Shown here one piece after another: positions 23,998-32,028 of a stretch of 64,000 bases of DNA. The DNA is from DASUAS01 sp963720765 (GTDB taxonomy: Bacteria; Actinomycetota; Acidimicrobiia; IMCC26256; DASPTH01): the NCBI GenBank assembly GCA_963720765.1, contig CAVRGS010000007.1, forward strand, positions 165,309 through 229,308, given 5' to 3'. Positions within the stretch are counted from its first letter, which is position 1. Each line of letters opens with the position of its first letter. A model generated the notes under the pieces. It worked only from the letters and a program-made list of their open reading frames with translations, did not search any database and was not told where the DNA came from. Both the position numbers and the translations under genes were made by a program.

Positions 23998-25587
23998 GTG
24001 AGCACCCACATCCCACCGCCGGACACGGTGCCGGGCGTCGTGCACCGCGCGGCTGCTCTCTGGCCCGACGACGAGGCGGTCGTCGACCGAGCCACTCGCT
24101 TGACGTTCGCGCAGCTCGACACCGCGGTGCGCGAGGCGGCCAAGGCCTTCGTGGCCACCGGCCTGCAACCGGGGGACCGGGCGTCGGTGTGGGCGCCCAA
24201 CATGCACCAGTGGATCGTCACCGCCCTCGGTCTCTATGCCGCAGGCGGTGTGCTGGTACCGCTCAACACCCGGTTCAAGGGCACCGAGGCCGCGCACGTG
24301 CTGCGCACGTCGGGGGCGCGCTTCCTGTTCACCGTCACCGACTTCCTCGACACGAACTACGTCGAGCTGCTCGATGACGCCGGCGCGCGCGACCTGGTCG
24401 AGGAGATCGTCATCCTCGAGGGCTCGGTGCCCGACGGCACCGTCAGCTGGGGCGACTTCCTCGCTCGCGGCGCGCCCGTCGCTGATGCCGACGTCGACGC
24501 GCGTGAAGCGACGCTCACCGGCGACACGATGTGCGACATCATCTTCACGTCGGGAACCACCGGCGCACCGAAGGGCGCGATGCTCCGCCACGGTGCGAGC
24601 GTGCGGTTGTACGCGTCGTGGGCCGAGGTCGTGGGACTGCGCCACGGCGACCGCTACCTGCTGATCTACCCGCTGTTCCACACCGCGGGACTGAAGTCGG
24701 GTCTGCTCGCGTCGTTGCTGATGGGCGCGACGTTGCTCCCTCACCTCGTGTTCGATCCGCAGACGGTGATGGCCACGGTGCAGGCCGAACGCATCTCGAT
24801 GCTGCCGGGGCCGCCCGCGATCTACCAGACCATCCTCAATGCCGACGTCAGCGAGTACGACGTGTCCTCACTGCGCCTGGCGGTGACCGGGGCGGCGGTC
24901 GTCCCGGTCGAGCTGGTGGTGAAGCTGCGCAACGAGCTCGGGTTCGATTCGGTCGTCACCGGTTACGGGCTCACCGAGACCACCGGCACGGTGGCCATGT
25001 GTCGCCACGACGACGACCCCGAGATCATCGCCCACACCTCGGGCCGGCCGCTCGACGGCATCGAGATGAAGATCGTCGACGCCGACGGCGACGAGGTGCC
25101 CACCGGCGACCAGGGCGAGATCGTGACGCGCGGGTACCAGGTGATGATCGGCTACTTCGACAACCCGGAAGCGACGGCAGAGGCCATCGACGCCGACGGC
25201 TGGCTGCACACCGGCGACGTGGGGTACGTCGACGCGCAGGACAACGTCACCATCACCGACCGCATCAAGGACATGTTCATCGTCGGTGGCTTCAACGTGT
25301 ACCCCGCCGAGATCGAGGGACTCATGCTCGAGCACCCCGACCTCGCGCAGGTCGCGATCGTGGGCGTGCCCGACGAGCGCATGGGCGAGGTGGGCATGGC
25401 GTTCGTGGTACCGACCGCCGGCCACGCCGTCGACCACGACGCGGTGCTGTCGTGGGCGCGCGAGCACATGGCCAACTTCAAGGCGCCCCGCTACCTCGAG
25501 GTCGTCGACGCGCTCCCGCTGAACGCGAGCGGCAAGGTGCTGAAGTTCGAACTGCGCGAACGGGGGCGCGAGCTCACTGGTTCCTGA
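23998..25587 (+). CDS. Fatty-acyl-CoA synthetase (FadD3-like AMP-dependent ligase)
   Basis: A 529-residue adenylate-forming ligase: FTSGTTGAPKGAMLRH (P-loop), YGLTETTGTVAMC, GWLHTGDVGYVDA, RIKDMFIVGGFNVYPAEIE, and the catalytic Lys in NASGKVLKFEL. The layout and the GGFNVYPAEIE hinge are typical of FadD-type enzymes that activate alkanoate or steroid-ring-derived acids. GTG 23998 is supported by the position of a -10 element 7 bases upstream, suggesting a leaderless mRNA. It overlaps the 3' end of the convergent alpha/beta hydrolase gene by 14 bp. Confidence 0.93.
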   Translation: MSTHIPPPDTVPGVVHRAAALWPDDEAVVDRATRLTFAQLDTAVREAAKAFVATGLQPGDRASVWAPNMHQWIVTALGLYAAGGVLVPLNTRFKGTEAAHVLRTSGARFLFTVTDFLDTNYVELLDDAGARDLVEEIVILEGSVPDGTVSWGDFLARGAPVADADVDAREATLTGDTMCDIIFTSGTTGAPKGAMLRHGASVRLYASWAEVVGLRHGDRYLLIYPLFHTAGLKSGLLASLLMGATLLPHLVFDPQTVMATVQAERISMLPGPPAIYQTILNADVSEYDVSSLRLAVTGAAVVPVELVVKLRNELGFDSVVTGYGLTETTGTVAMCRHDDDPEIIAHTSGRPLDGIEMKIVDADGDEVPTGDQGEIVTRGYQVMIGYFDNPEATAEAIDADGWLHTGDVGYVDAQDNVTITDRIKDMFIVGGFNVYPAEIEGLMLEHPDLAQVAIVGVPDERMGEVGMAFVVPTAGHAVDHDAVLSWAREHMANFKAPRYLEVVDALPLNASGKVLKFELRERGRELTGS

Positions 25588-26479
25588 GGTCGCGTCGCAG
25601 GGTCGCCTTGCCGTCCGTGGCCTTCACCACGTCGACGATCTGGTGCGCGGCCGCCGCGTCGCCCTTCAGGGAGTGGTTCCAGAACAGGACCGTGGTTGCG
25701 TCGACGATCGCGCTGGAGGCGTCGCGAGGGACCTCGAACGGCGGCGAGTGGCCCTCCTCGTGCAGGGTGATGAACCACTTGGGCGGCGCGAGCTGCGCGT
25801 ACGCGCTCTGGCTGTTGTGCAACCCGACGTCGGCGTCGCCGTGCAGCAACAGCACGGGCACGTCCTGGTGGACGTACCTCCCGGTCGGGAACACGTCGTG
25901 CACGCCGGCCATGACGACCGCGGCCGTGATCCGGCCGTCCTGGCAACAGGTGTGCGAGATCAGTCCGTACACCGTCATCCCGCCGAGCGACATGCCGGCG
26001 GCCCCGACCTCGTCGGGATCGATCCCGAGGGCGCGGGCACGGTCCAGGACCTCGTCGAGCACGAAGCGCGCGTCGGCGGCCTGGTCGACGACCTCACTGC
26101 GCAGTGCCTTGCCGCGTGCGTCCTTCGTCGTCGTGGGGAACGTGGGAGCCACCACCACGTAGCCCGCCCGCGTCCACCCGTCGAGCAGTGGCGCCAGTGA
26201 GCTCGGATTCCCGTCGAGCCCGTGGATGGCCAGGATCACCGGCACCGGAGTCGCGGGTGACGGTGCGGGTTCGCGCACCTGTGTCACAAGGGTGCGACAC
26301 CGGCCGCGGACGCGATGAGCGAAGGTGTAGTCGGTGCGCGTGACGCCCGCGCTCGCCGGCTTCGGCGTCCCCGACGCAGGGCCGTCGACGCATGGGCTCG
26401 ACACCGCCGCCGATGCAGGCGCGGCGGGCAGGGAGGCGCAGCACACGAGAACGGCGATCGCGAAGGGCACGGCGCGCAC
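25574..26479 (-). CDS. Secreted alpha/beta hydrolase
   Basis: A 301-residue exported hydrolase. Residues 1-24 form a signal peptide (RAVPFAIAVLVCCASLPAAPASA with an AxA cleavage site). The mature part has the oxyanion strand VPVILAIHGLDGNPSS, the nucleophile elbow GAAGMSLGGMTVYG (Ser about residue 168), the acid region PVLLLHGDADVGLHN and a His in ITLHEEGHSPPF. Two pairs of Cys (SPCVD, RGRCRTL, HTCCQD) suggest disulfides. It resembles secreted dienelactone-hydrolase or lipase-type proteins; the substrate is unknown. ATG 26479. Confidence 0.88.
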   Translation of the reverse strand: MRAVPFAIAVLVCCASLPAAPASAAVSSPCVDGPASGTPKPASAGVTRTDYTFAHRVRGRCRTLVTQVREPAPSPATPVPVILAIHGLDGNPSSLAPLLDGWTRAGYVVVAPTFPTTTKDARGKALRSEVVDQAADARFVLDEVLDRARALGIDPDEVGAAGMSLGGMTVYGLISHTCCQDGRITAAVVMAGVHDVFPTGRYVHQDVPVLLLHGDADVGLHNSQSAYAQLAPPKWFITLHEEGHSPPFEVPRDASSAIVDATTVLFWNHSLKGDAAAAHQIVDVVKATDGKATLRRDLRNQ

Positions 26480-26542
26480 GCGCCCGACGGTACCGACGAG
26501 ACCTGTGAACCAGCCGAGTGTGGTTCGCGGCAGGCGCGCCTC

Positions 26543-26833
26543 TCAGCTCTCGACGATCTCGCTGGTCTGCATGACCGGCTGGATGTCGGTGTAGTTGGCC
26601 ACGTCGGCCATGATCGCCCCGGTGCCCTCGGCACCCATGGCTTCGCCGATGGCGTCGGTCGACGGGAAGAAGAAGTGCACCGCAGCCTCGTACGGGCCGT
26701 TCAGGCCCTTGTCGATCTCGACGCGCTCGACGCCCCAGGTCGACACCGCGAGCGGCACGTGCTTGTCGCGGTAGTAGTCGTGGTCGAACCTCGCACCGTC
26801 GGTCTTCGGGTACAGGACGCTGAGTCGGATCAT
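26543..26833 (-). CDS. EthD-family protein
   Basis: A 96-residue protein of the EthD type (dimeric ferredoxin-like fold): MIRLSVLYPKTDGARFDHDYYRDKHVPL at the N-terminus with the conserved YYRDKHVPL helix, a middle strand AAVHFFFPSTDAIGEAM, and a C-terminal YTDIQPVMQTSEIV. EthD was first described next to the P450 ethRABCD ether degradation operon and related small proteins often accompany oxidative catabolism, though its biochemical role is not settled. ATG 26833 is chosen because the domain begins there; upstream residues are not conserved in character. Confidence 0.88.
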   Translation of the reverse strand: MIRLSVLYPKTDGARFDHDYYRDKHVPLAVSTWGVERVEIDKGLNGPYEAAVHFFFPSTDAIGEAMGAEGTGAIMADVANYTDIQPVMQTSEIVES

Positions 26834-26943
26834 CGCCGGAGTCTCGCACAGGAGCGGGCCGGGCGGCCATGGCCCGAGTCGCTCATCCCCACGTAACGTC
26901 GGATTCACCGGACGCGCACCACTTCGTCACAACGCCTGCGTAC

Positions 26944-27008
26944 GGTGCATCCCCAGGTGAGCCGGGAAGTCTGGTCGGCCTGCTGCCGGGGTGCACTCGG
27001 CGGCAGCA
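26944..27008 (+). ncRNA. Pseudoknotted leader RNA upstream of nhaA (candidate cation riboswitch)
   Basis: The 5' leader of nhaA can form three interlocking helices. P1 pairs GUGCA-CCCC (26945-26949, 26951-26954; U26950 bulged) with GGGGUGCAC (26988-26996), 9 bp. Inside it P2 pairs GCCG (26961-26964) with CGGC (26976-26979), enclosing GGAAGUCUGGU. A pseudoknot pairs UGCUGCC (26981-26987, inside P1) with GGCAGCA (27002-27008, 3' of P1), 7 perfect bp. The end is 29 bases before the nhaA ATG. The GUGAGCCGGGAAGUCUGGU core reminds me of nhaA-associated (nhaA-I, lithium/sodium) riboswitches, but I cannot confirm a match to that class. Confidence 0.65.
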
Positions 27009-27037
27009 CATCCGTCGAATGATGGGGTTGCAGCTCG

Positions 27038-28261
27038 ATGCCGGCCACCACCACCGACGCGCCCGCGCGTCCCCGCCGCCGCCGTCCCTCGGCGGTCGGC
27101 GAGTTCCTGTCGACCGAGTCGCTCGGCGGCATCGTCCTCCTGACCGCGGTCGCAGCTGCCATCATCTGGGCGAACACCGCGCCGGGTGCGTACGGTGCGT
27201 TCTGGTCCACCGACCTGACCCTCGGCATCGGTGACCTCGCCGTCACCGAGACGCTCGCACACTGGGTGACCGAGGGGTTGATGACGATCTTCTTCTTCGT
27301 CGTCGGCCTCGAGATCAAGCGTGAGCTCGTGCGCGGCGAGCTCCGCGATCCTCGCCGGGCCGCGCTGCCGGCGATCGCGGCGGTCGGGGGCATGGTCGTG
27401 CCGGCGATCTGCTTCGTGCTGTTGAACCTCGGCAAGCCGACGGCCGACGGGTGGGGCATCCCGGTGGCCACCGACATCGCGTTCGCGGTGGCGGTGCTCG
27501 CACTGTTCGGCTCGCGGATCCCGCGGCCGCTCAAGGTGTTCCTGCTCACGCTGGCGATCGTCGACGACATCGGCGCGATCGTCGTGATCGCGATCTTCTA
27601 CTCGCGCGGCGTGTCCGGCGCGTGGCTGCTCGCCGCGGCGCTCGTGGTGATGGGGATCGTCGCGATGCGACACCTCGGTGTGAGCCGCGTCGCGTGGTTC
27701 GTCGTCCCCGGTGCGGCGCTCTGGTACTGCTGCCTCGAGTCCGGGATCCATCCGACCATCGCAGGCGTCGTCCTCGGCCTCCTGGCCCCCACCGGAGACG
27801 TCGGTGGCCGTCCGTTGCTGGAGCAGCTCGAGCACCGCTTGCACCCGTGGTCGAGCCTGCTCATCGTGCCCCTGTTCGCACTGGCGAGCGCAGGCGTCGT
27901 GCTCGACGTCGAGTCGCTGCGTCACGCCGCCGGGAGCTCGGTCACGTGGGGGGTCGTCGTGGGGCTCGTGGTCGGCAAGCCGCTGGGGATCCTCCTGGCG
28001 TGCGTCGTCGCGCTCCGGCTGCGGATCGGTCTGCTGCCGTCGCACGTGCGCCACTCCCACCTGCTGGGCGCTGGTTGCCTCGCCGGCATCGGCTTCACGG
28101 TGTCGCTCTTCGTCGCCGATCTCGCGTTCCGGGGCGTGTGGTTGCGCGACGCCAAGCTCGGCATCCTCGCGGCGTCGATCACCAGCGCTGCGATCGGCGC
28201 CCTCGTGCTCGCCGTCCTCCCGTCGAAAAGGTCTGGCGCCCACGAGGAGGTGACGCCATGA
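27038..28261 (+). CDS. nhaA: Na+/H+ antiporter NhaA
   Basis: A 407-residue polytopic antiporter. NhaA signatures: FFFVVGLEIKRELV (TM2-3 region), WGIPVATDIAFAVAVLAL (TM4), and the ion-binding Asp pair in LAIVDDIGAIVVIAIFYS (TM5), followed by IHPTIAGVVLGLLAPTG and the C-terminal GIGFTVSLFVADLAF. It expels Na+ or Li+ in exchange for protons. ATG 27038 places a short basic N-terminus (ARPRRRRPSAVGEFLSTESLGG) before TM1. A structured RNA element precedes it. Its stop overlaps the following DNA-binding gene by 4 bp, so the two are translationally coupled. Confidence 0.96.
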   Translation: MPATTTDAPARPRRRRPSAVGEFLSTESLGGIVLLTAVAAAIIWANTAPGAYGAFWSTDLTLGIGDLAVTETLAHWVTEGLMTIFFFVVGLEIKRELVRGELRDPRRAALPAIAAVGGMVVPAICFVLLNLGKPTADGWGIPVATDIAFAVAVLALFGSRIPRPLKVFLLTLAIVDDIGAIVVIAIFYSRGVSGAWLLAAALVVMGIVAMRHLGVSRVAWFVVPGAALWYCCLESGIHPTIAGVVLGLLAPTGDVGGRPLLEQLEHRLHPWSSLLIVPLFALASAGVVLDVESLRHAAGSSVTWGVVVGLVVGKPLGILLACVVALRLRIGLLPSHVRHSHLLGAGCLAGIGFTVSLFVADLAFRGVWLRDAKLGILAASITSAAIGALVLAVLPSKRSGAHEEVTP

Positions 28262-28743
28262 GCACCGTCGAGGTCCGCACACGCGACGACGGTGCGCAAT
28301 GGCGCCTCGCCCGGTTCGTGGTCGTCCAGCCCGTCGACGACGCCGCCGAGCTCGATCCGCCCGTGGAGCGGGCGATGCCCTTCGACGACGTCGAGCCGTG
28401 GCCGGTCCTGGACGCTGACGGGCTCCTGCGCTTTCGTGGTCGTTGGGTCGCGGTGCCTCCCGCGCAGGTCGCACTCGTGCGCGTCCTGCTCCACCGCTTC
28501 CAGTCCACGGTGTCGGACGACGAGCTCCTGACGACGTTCGCCACCGGCTCCTCGGCGGGATCGGCGCGCAAGCTCGCCGGTGCGATGCACCGGCTGCGGG
28601 GCCGGGTGGCGGAGTGCGGTCTGGTCCTGAGCCGCGTGCGCGCCCGCGGATACATCCTCGACTACGCGCACGTACCCGTCATGGAGCCGTCAGAAGACGG
28701 TGCCACTCCGTCAGGTTCGGCGGTGAACCTGTCAGTCGACTGA
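28258..28743 (+). CDS. Orphan OmpR/PhoB-type winged-helix DNA-binding protein without a receiver domain
   Basis: A 161-residue protein whose residues about 60-142 form a Trans_reg_C winged helix: strands LRFRGRWVAVPPAQV, helix VALVRVLLHRF, helix SDDELLTTFATG, recognition helix SARKLAGAMHRLRGRVAECG and the hairpin LVLSRVRARGYIL. The first 55 residues do not show the Asp-containing receiver fold and are too short for one. It therefore resembles the DNA-binding half of a response regulator (GlnR/PhoB type) acting alone. ATG overlaps the nhaA stop. The amt gene begins 93 bp downstream behind four 11-bp-spaced repeats that suit exactly this class of binding domain, so it is a candidate regulator of amt-glnK. 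Confidence 0.8.
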   Translation: MSTVEVRTRDDGAQWRLARFVVVQPVDDAAELDPPVERAMPFDDVEPWPVLDADGLLRFRGRWVAVPPAQVALVRVLLHRFQSTVSDDELLTTFATGSSAGSARKLAGAMHRLRGRVAECGLVLSRVRARGYILDYAHVPVMEPSEDGATPSGSAVNLSVD

Positions 28744-28765
28744 CGCTGATCTGACATCGACCTGA
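28729..28765 (+). promoter_or_regulatory. Four 11-bp-spaced direct repeats upstream of amt (OmpR/GlnR-type box)
   Basis: CTGT at 28729 and CTGA at 28740, 28751 and 28762 recur at exact 11-bp intervals, the helical-turn spacing of tandem sites for OmpR-family dimers (PhoB, PhoP, GlnR boxes). The last unit ends just before the expected -35 of a promoter with a -10-like TAGGTT at 28790-28795. The first repeats overlap the end of the upstream DNA-binding gene. Confidence 0.6.
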
Positions 28766-28836
28766 GACGGCGGCGTCACCCACCGTTCGTAGGTTGCGGA
28801 GCGTTCCGTACTTCCGACTCGAAGGGAACGCTCGGC

Positions 28837-30174
28837 GTGAAACTCAAACTGCTCCTGCTCCCGGCCCTGGCCCTCACGGTGCTCGGCGCCGGCGCATCAC
28901 CCGCCTTCGCGGCGGACGGCGCCGCGAAGGTCCAGTCGATCCTCGACAACGTCTGGATCCTCGTCGCCGCCGTGCTCGTCATCTTCATGCAGGCCGGCTT
29001 CGCCCTGGTGGAAGCCGGCCTCACCCGGGGCAAGAACGTCAGCAACATCATGATGAAGAACATGATGGACTTCTGCTGCGGCGTGCTCGCGTTCGCGCTG
29101 GTGGGCTTCACCATCGCGTTCGGCAAGGGCAACGACCTGTTCGGCCACACCGGCTGGATGCTCGACAGCAAGCAGTACGACTTCGGCAACCTCACGTTGC
29201 CCACGTACTTCATCTTCCAGGTGGCGTTCGCGGCGACGGCGGCAACCATCGTCTCCGGCGCGATGGCCGAACGGACGAAGTTCAAGAGCTACATCATCTA
29301 CTCGGTGTTCATCACCGCGCTGGTGTACCCGGTCGTGGTGCACTGGGTGTGGGGCGGCGGGTGGCTCTCGCAGCTCGACACCCCGTTCGTCGACTTCGCC
29401 GGCTCCACCGTCGTGCACAGCGTCGGCGGCTGGGCCGCGCTGATGGGTGCGATGATCCTCGGACCGCGCATCGGGAAGTACGGACCCGACGGCAAGCCGC
29501 GTGCGATCCCGGGGCACTCGGTGCCGTTCGCCATCGTCGGCGTGTTCATCCTGTTGGTCGGATGGTTCGGGTTCAATCCCGGTTCCGAACTGGCAGCCGA
29601 CCTGGCGGTGACGACGATCGCCGTGACCACCGTGCTCGCGGCCGCCGCGGGGGCGGTGACCGGGATGATCACCATCTGGCTCATCAGCGGCAAACCAGAC
29701 GTCGCCATGACCGGCAACGGTGTGCTGGCCGGGCTGGTCGGGATCACCGCGGGCTGCGCCAGCGTCAGCAACTGGGGTGCCGTGATCATCGGGGGCATCG
29801 CCGGCGTGATCGTGGTGTTGGCGGTGCTGTTCTTCGACCGCATCCGCATCGACGACCCGGTCGGCGCGGTCTCCGTGCACGGTGTCTGCGGTGCATGGGG
29901 CACGCTCGCGGTGGGGCTCTTCGCCACCGAGGGCGGGCTGTTCTACGGCGACGGGGCCGACCAACTCCTCACCCAGGCGATCGCCGTGGTGGCGGTGTTC
30001 GCGTTCGTCGTGATCACCACCGGTGCGCTGTTCCTCGCGCTGAAGCACACCATCGGACTCCGGGTCAGCCCGGAGGAGGAGCTCGAAGGACTCGACGTCC
30101 ACGAACACGGGGCGGCCGGCTACGGCCTCGAAGTCTTCCCGAGCGGTCCCGAGCCCACCCCCGTCGGCGCCTGA
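28837..30174 (+). CDS. amt: Ammonium transporter (Amt/AmtB)
   Basis: A 445-residue protein with a cleavable signal peptide (LKLLLLPALALTVLGAGASPAFA) and 11 predicted TM helices. The twin pore His residues are in STVVHSVGGWAALMGA and SVHGVCGAWGTLAVG, and the family hallmarks GFALVEAGLTRGKNVSNIMM and DFCCGVLAFALVGF are present. It conducts NH3/NH4+ into the cell when nitrogen is scarce. GTG 28837 follows GAAGGGAAC. The P-II gene follows after 13 bp, the usual amt-glnK pair. Regulation by the upstream 11-bp repeats is inferred. Confidence 0.96.
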   Translation: MKLKLLLLPALALTVLGAGASPAFAADGAAKVQSILDNVWILVAAVLVIFMQAGFALVEAGLTRGKNVSNIMMKNMMDFCCGVLAFALVGFTIAFGKGNDLFGHTGWMLDSKQYDFGNLTLPTYFIFQVAFAATAATIVSGAMAERTKFKSYIIYSVFITALVYPVVVHWVWGGGWLSQLDTPFVDFAGSTVVHSVGGWAALMGAMILGPRIGKYGPDGKPRAIPGHSVPFAIVGVFILLVGWFGFNPGSELAADLAVTTIAVTTVLAAAAGAVTGMITIWLISGKPDVAMTGNGVLAGLVGITAGCASVSNWGAVIIGGIAGVIVVLAVLFFDRIRIDDPVGAVSVHGVCGAWGTLAVGLFATEGGLFYGDGADQLLTQAIAVVAVFAFVVITTGALFLALKHTIGLRVSPEEELEGLDVHEHGAAGYGLEVFPSGPEPTPVGA

Positions 30175-30187
30175 TCGAGGAGGATCT

Positions 30188-30526
30188 GTGCAGCTCATCA
30201 CCGCCATCATCAAGTCGTACAAGATCGACGATGTGAAGGAGGCGCTCACGACAGCCGGTGCGACCGGCATCACCGTCAGCGACGTCAGGGGCTTCGGCCG
30301 CCAGGGCGGGCACACGGAGACCTACCGGGGCGCCGAGTACCGGGTCGACTTCCTGCCCAAGACCAAGCTCGAGGTCGTCGCCGACGACGCGCTGGCACCG
30401 GCGCTGGTCGAGGTGCTCGTCGCCGCCGCCCGGACCGGCAAGATCGGCGACGGCAAGGTCTGGGCGACCCCGGTCACCCGCCTGGTGCGGGTGCGGACCG
30501 GCGAGGAGGGCCCGGAGGCCGTCTAA
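30188..30526 (+). CDS. glnK: P-II nitrogen regulatory protein (GlnK/GlnB)
   Basis: A 112-residue P-II signalling protein that binds ATP/ADP and 2-oxoglutarate and plugs Amt. N-terminal MQLITAIIKSYKIDDVKEAL, the T-loop GRQGGHTETYRGAEYRVDFLPK with the modifiable Tyr-51 equivalent, the B-loop region TGKIGDGKVWATPV, and the C-terminal VRVRTGEEGPEA are all standard. GTG 30188 follows a good RBS (GAGGAGG). It ends overlapping by 4 bp the convergent acyl-CoA ligase. The pairing with amt explains its function. Confidence 0.96.
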   Translation: MQLITAIIKSYKIDDVKEALTTAGATGITVSDVRGFGRQGGHTETYRGAEYRVDFLPKTKLEVVADDALAPALVEVLVAAARTGKIGDGKVWATPVTRLVRVRTGEEGPEAV

Positions 30527-32013
30527 CCGGGGCCCGGGCGCACGGCGCGGTCGACCAGCTCGCGCAGCAGGACCTTGCCCACCTCGTTGCGCGGGAGGTC
30601 GGCGACGGCTTCGAAGCGAACGGGGACCTTGTAGGGAGCGAGGTGCTCGCGGCACAACGCCGCGAGCACCTCCGCGTCCACCGTCGCACCCTCACGGGGG
30701 ACGACGAAGGCCCACGGCACCTCACCGAGGCGGTCGTCGGGGACGCCGGCGACCGCGCACTCGGCCACGTCAGGCGAGAGACGGATCACCTCGGCGACCT
30801 CTTCGGGAAAGACCTTGAGCCCACCGCGATTGATCATGTCCGAGACCCGACCCTCGATCCAGAGGAAGCCCTCGTCGTCGAGGCGACCGAGGTCGCCGGT
30901 GTGGAACCAGCCGTCGACGAGACGCCCGTCCATGTCGTCGCCCGCCGCGGTGCGCTCGTCGATCATCGGGGTGCGCACCAGGATCTCACCCAGGTCGTCG
31001 TCGATGCGCAACTGCACGTTCTCGTGGCCGCGGCCGACCGCGCCGAGGTGCGTGTCGCCGAACTCCTTGGCGTCCTGCGCGCTCCACCCGACGATCTCGC
31101 CACCGATCTCGGTCTGACCCCAGCCGTTGAGCACGAACACGCCGAAGCGGTCGCGGAACCGGCGCGCCTGCAGGGGCGACAGCGGCGCGGTGATGCTGCG
31201 CACGTACTTCAGCGGCGCGAGCGAGGTGATCGACTCGTCATCGACGAGCATGGTCATCGCCGCCGGCGGGAGCACCGTGGAGCGCAGTTGGAAGCGTTCG
31301 ACGAACCCCGCGAAGGCCTGCGTGTCGAAGCGGTCCATGATGATCACCGCGGCGCCGGCGCGGAAGGCGAAGATCACGTTGTAGATCCCCGCCCACAACG
31401 ACAACGACGTCGGGATCAGGTTCGGCATGGGAGAGCGCTTCGGCGTGTCGGATCTCGGCGTGGCGCTCGTGGCACCTCCACGCAGGGTGCCCAGCACACC
31501 GTCGATGAGACCGAGCACGTTGTCGTGCACGAGCGGCACCGGCTTCGGTCGGCCGGTGGTGCCGGACGTGAAGGAGATCGCGGCGACTCCCGCGGGCGAT
31601 GCCGGCGCGTCGGCATCGAGCGGCACCGGTGCGTCCCAGGTGCCGTCGCCGGAGGCGAGCACGACGGGGACGTCGACGACGCGCGCCGCGTCGTCGGGCT
31701 GCGTGATGATCGCGGCCGGGCGGTCCTCGGCGATGACGTGCGCGAGCTCGTCGCGCGAGAGGCGAGGGTTGAGCGGGACGTACACACCGCCCGCGAACCA
31801 GACCCCGAACAGCGCGGCCACGATGTCGGGTCCGTTCGGCAACATCACGCCCACCGCCTGGCCCGGTCGCAGACCGCGGTCGCGCAGCAGCGCGGTCAGC
31901 GCCTCGGCCCGTGCGCGCAGCTCGGCGCGCGTGACCTCCGTGGTGGTGGTGTAGATCGCGACGGTGGTGGTGGCGTCGTCGTCCCGCGGGCCGAGGACGT
32001 CGGCGAGATTCAC
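30523..32013 (-). CDS. AMP-dependent acyl-CoA synthetase
   Basis: A 496-residue adenylating ligase, on the short side for the family. Motifs: ISFTSGTTGRPKPVPLVHDN, LNGWGQTEIGGEIVGW (core A5 variant), GWFHTGDLGRLDDEGF, VSDMINRGGLKVFPEEVAEV, and the catalytic Lys in RNEVGKVLLREL. GTG 32013. It is the last gene of a minus-strand block with three crotonases and a MaoC-like hydratase (30.5-35.7 kb), and likely activates the acid that those enzymes process. Confidence 0.92.
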   Translation of the reverse strand: MNLADVLGPRDDDATTTVAIYTTTTEVTRAELRARAEALTALLRDRGLRPGQAVGVMLPNGPDIVAALFGVWFAGGVYVPLNPRLSRDELAHVIAEDRPAAIITQPDDAARVVDVPVVLASGDGTWDAPVPLDADAPASPAGVAAISFTSGTTGRPKPVPLVHDNVLGLIDGVLGTLRGGATSATPRSDTPKRSPMPNLIPTSLSLWAGIYNVIFAFRAGAAVIIMDRFDTQAFAGFVERFQLRSTVLPPAAMTMLVDDESITSLAPLKYVRSITAPLSPLQARRFRDRFGVFVLNGWGQTEIGGEIVGWSAQDAKEFGDTHLGAVGRGHENVQLRIDDDLGEILVRTPMIDERTAAGDDMDGRLVDGWFHTGDLGRLDDEGFLWIEGRVSDMINRGGLKVFPEEVAEVIRLSPDVAECAVAGVPDDRLGEVPWAFVVPREGATVDAEVLAALCREHLAPYKVPVRFEAVADLPRNEVGKVLLRELVDRAVRPGPG

Positions 32014-32028
32014 AGGGGTGGGGTCACG

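Noticed and set aside
28712..28744. CAGGTTC/GAACCTG hairpin and the 14-base palindrome GTCAGTCGACTGAC as a transcription terminator of the nhaA operon
   Set aside because: They overlap the coding end of the DNA-binding gene and the 11-bp repeats upstream of amt; a regulatory reading explains them better, and no terminator tail follows.
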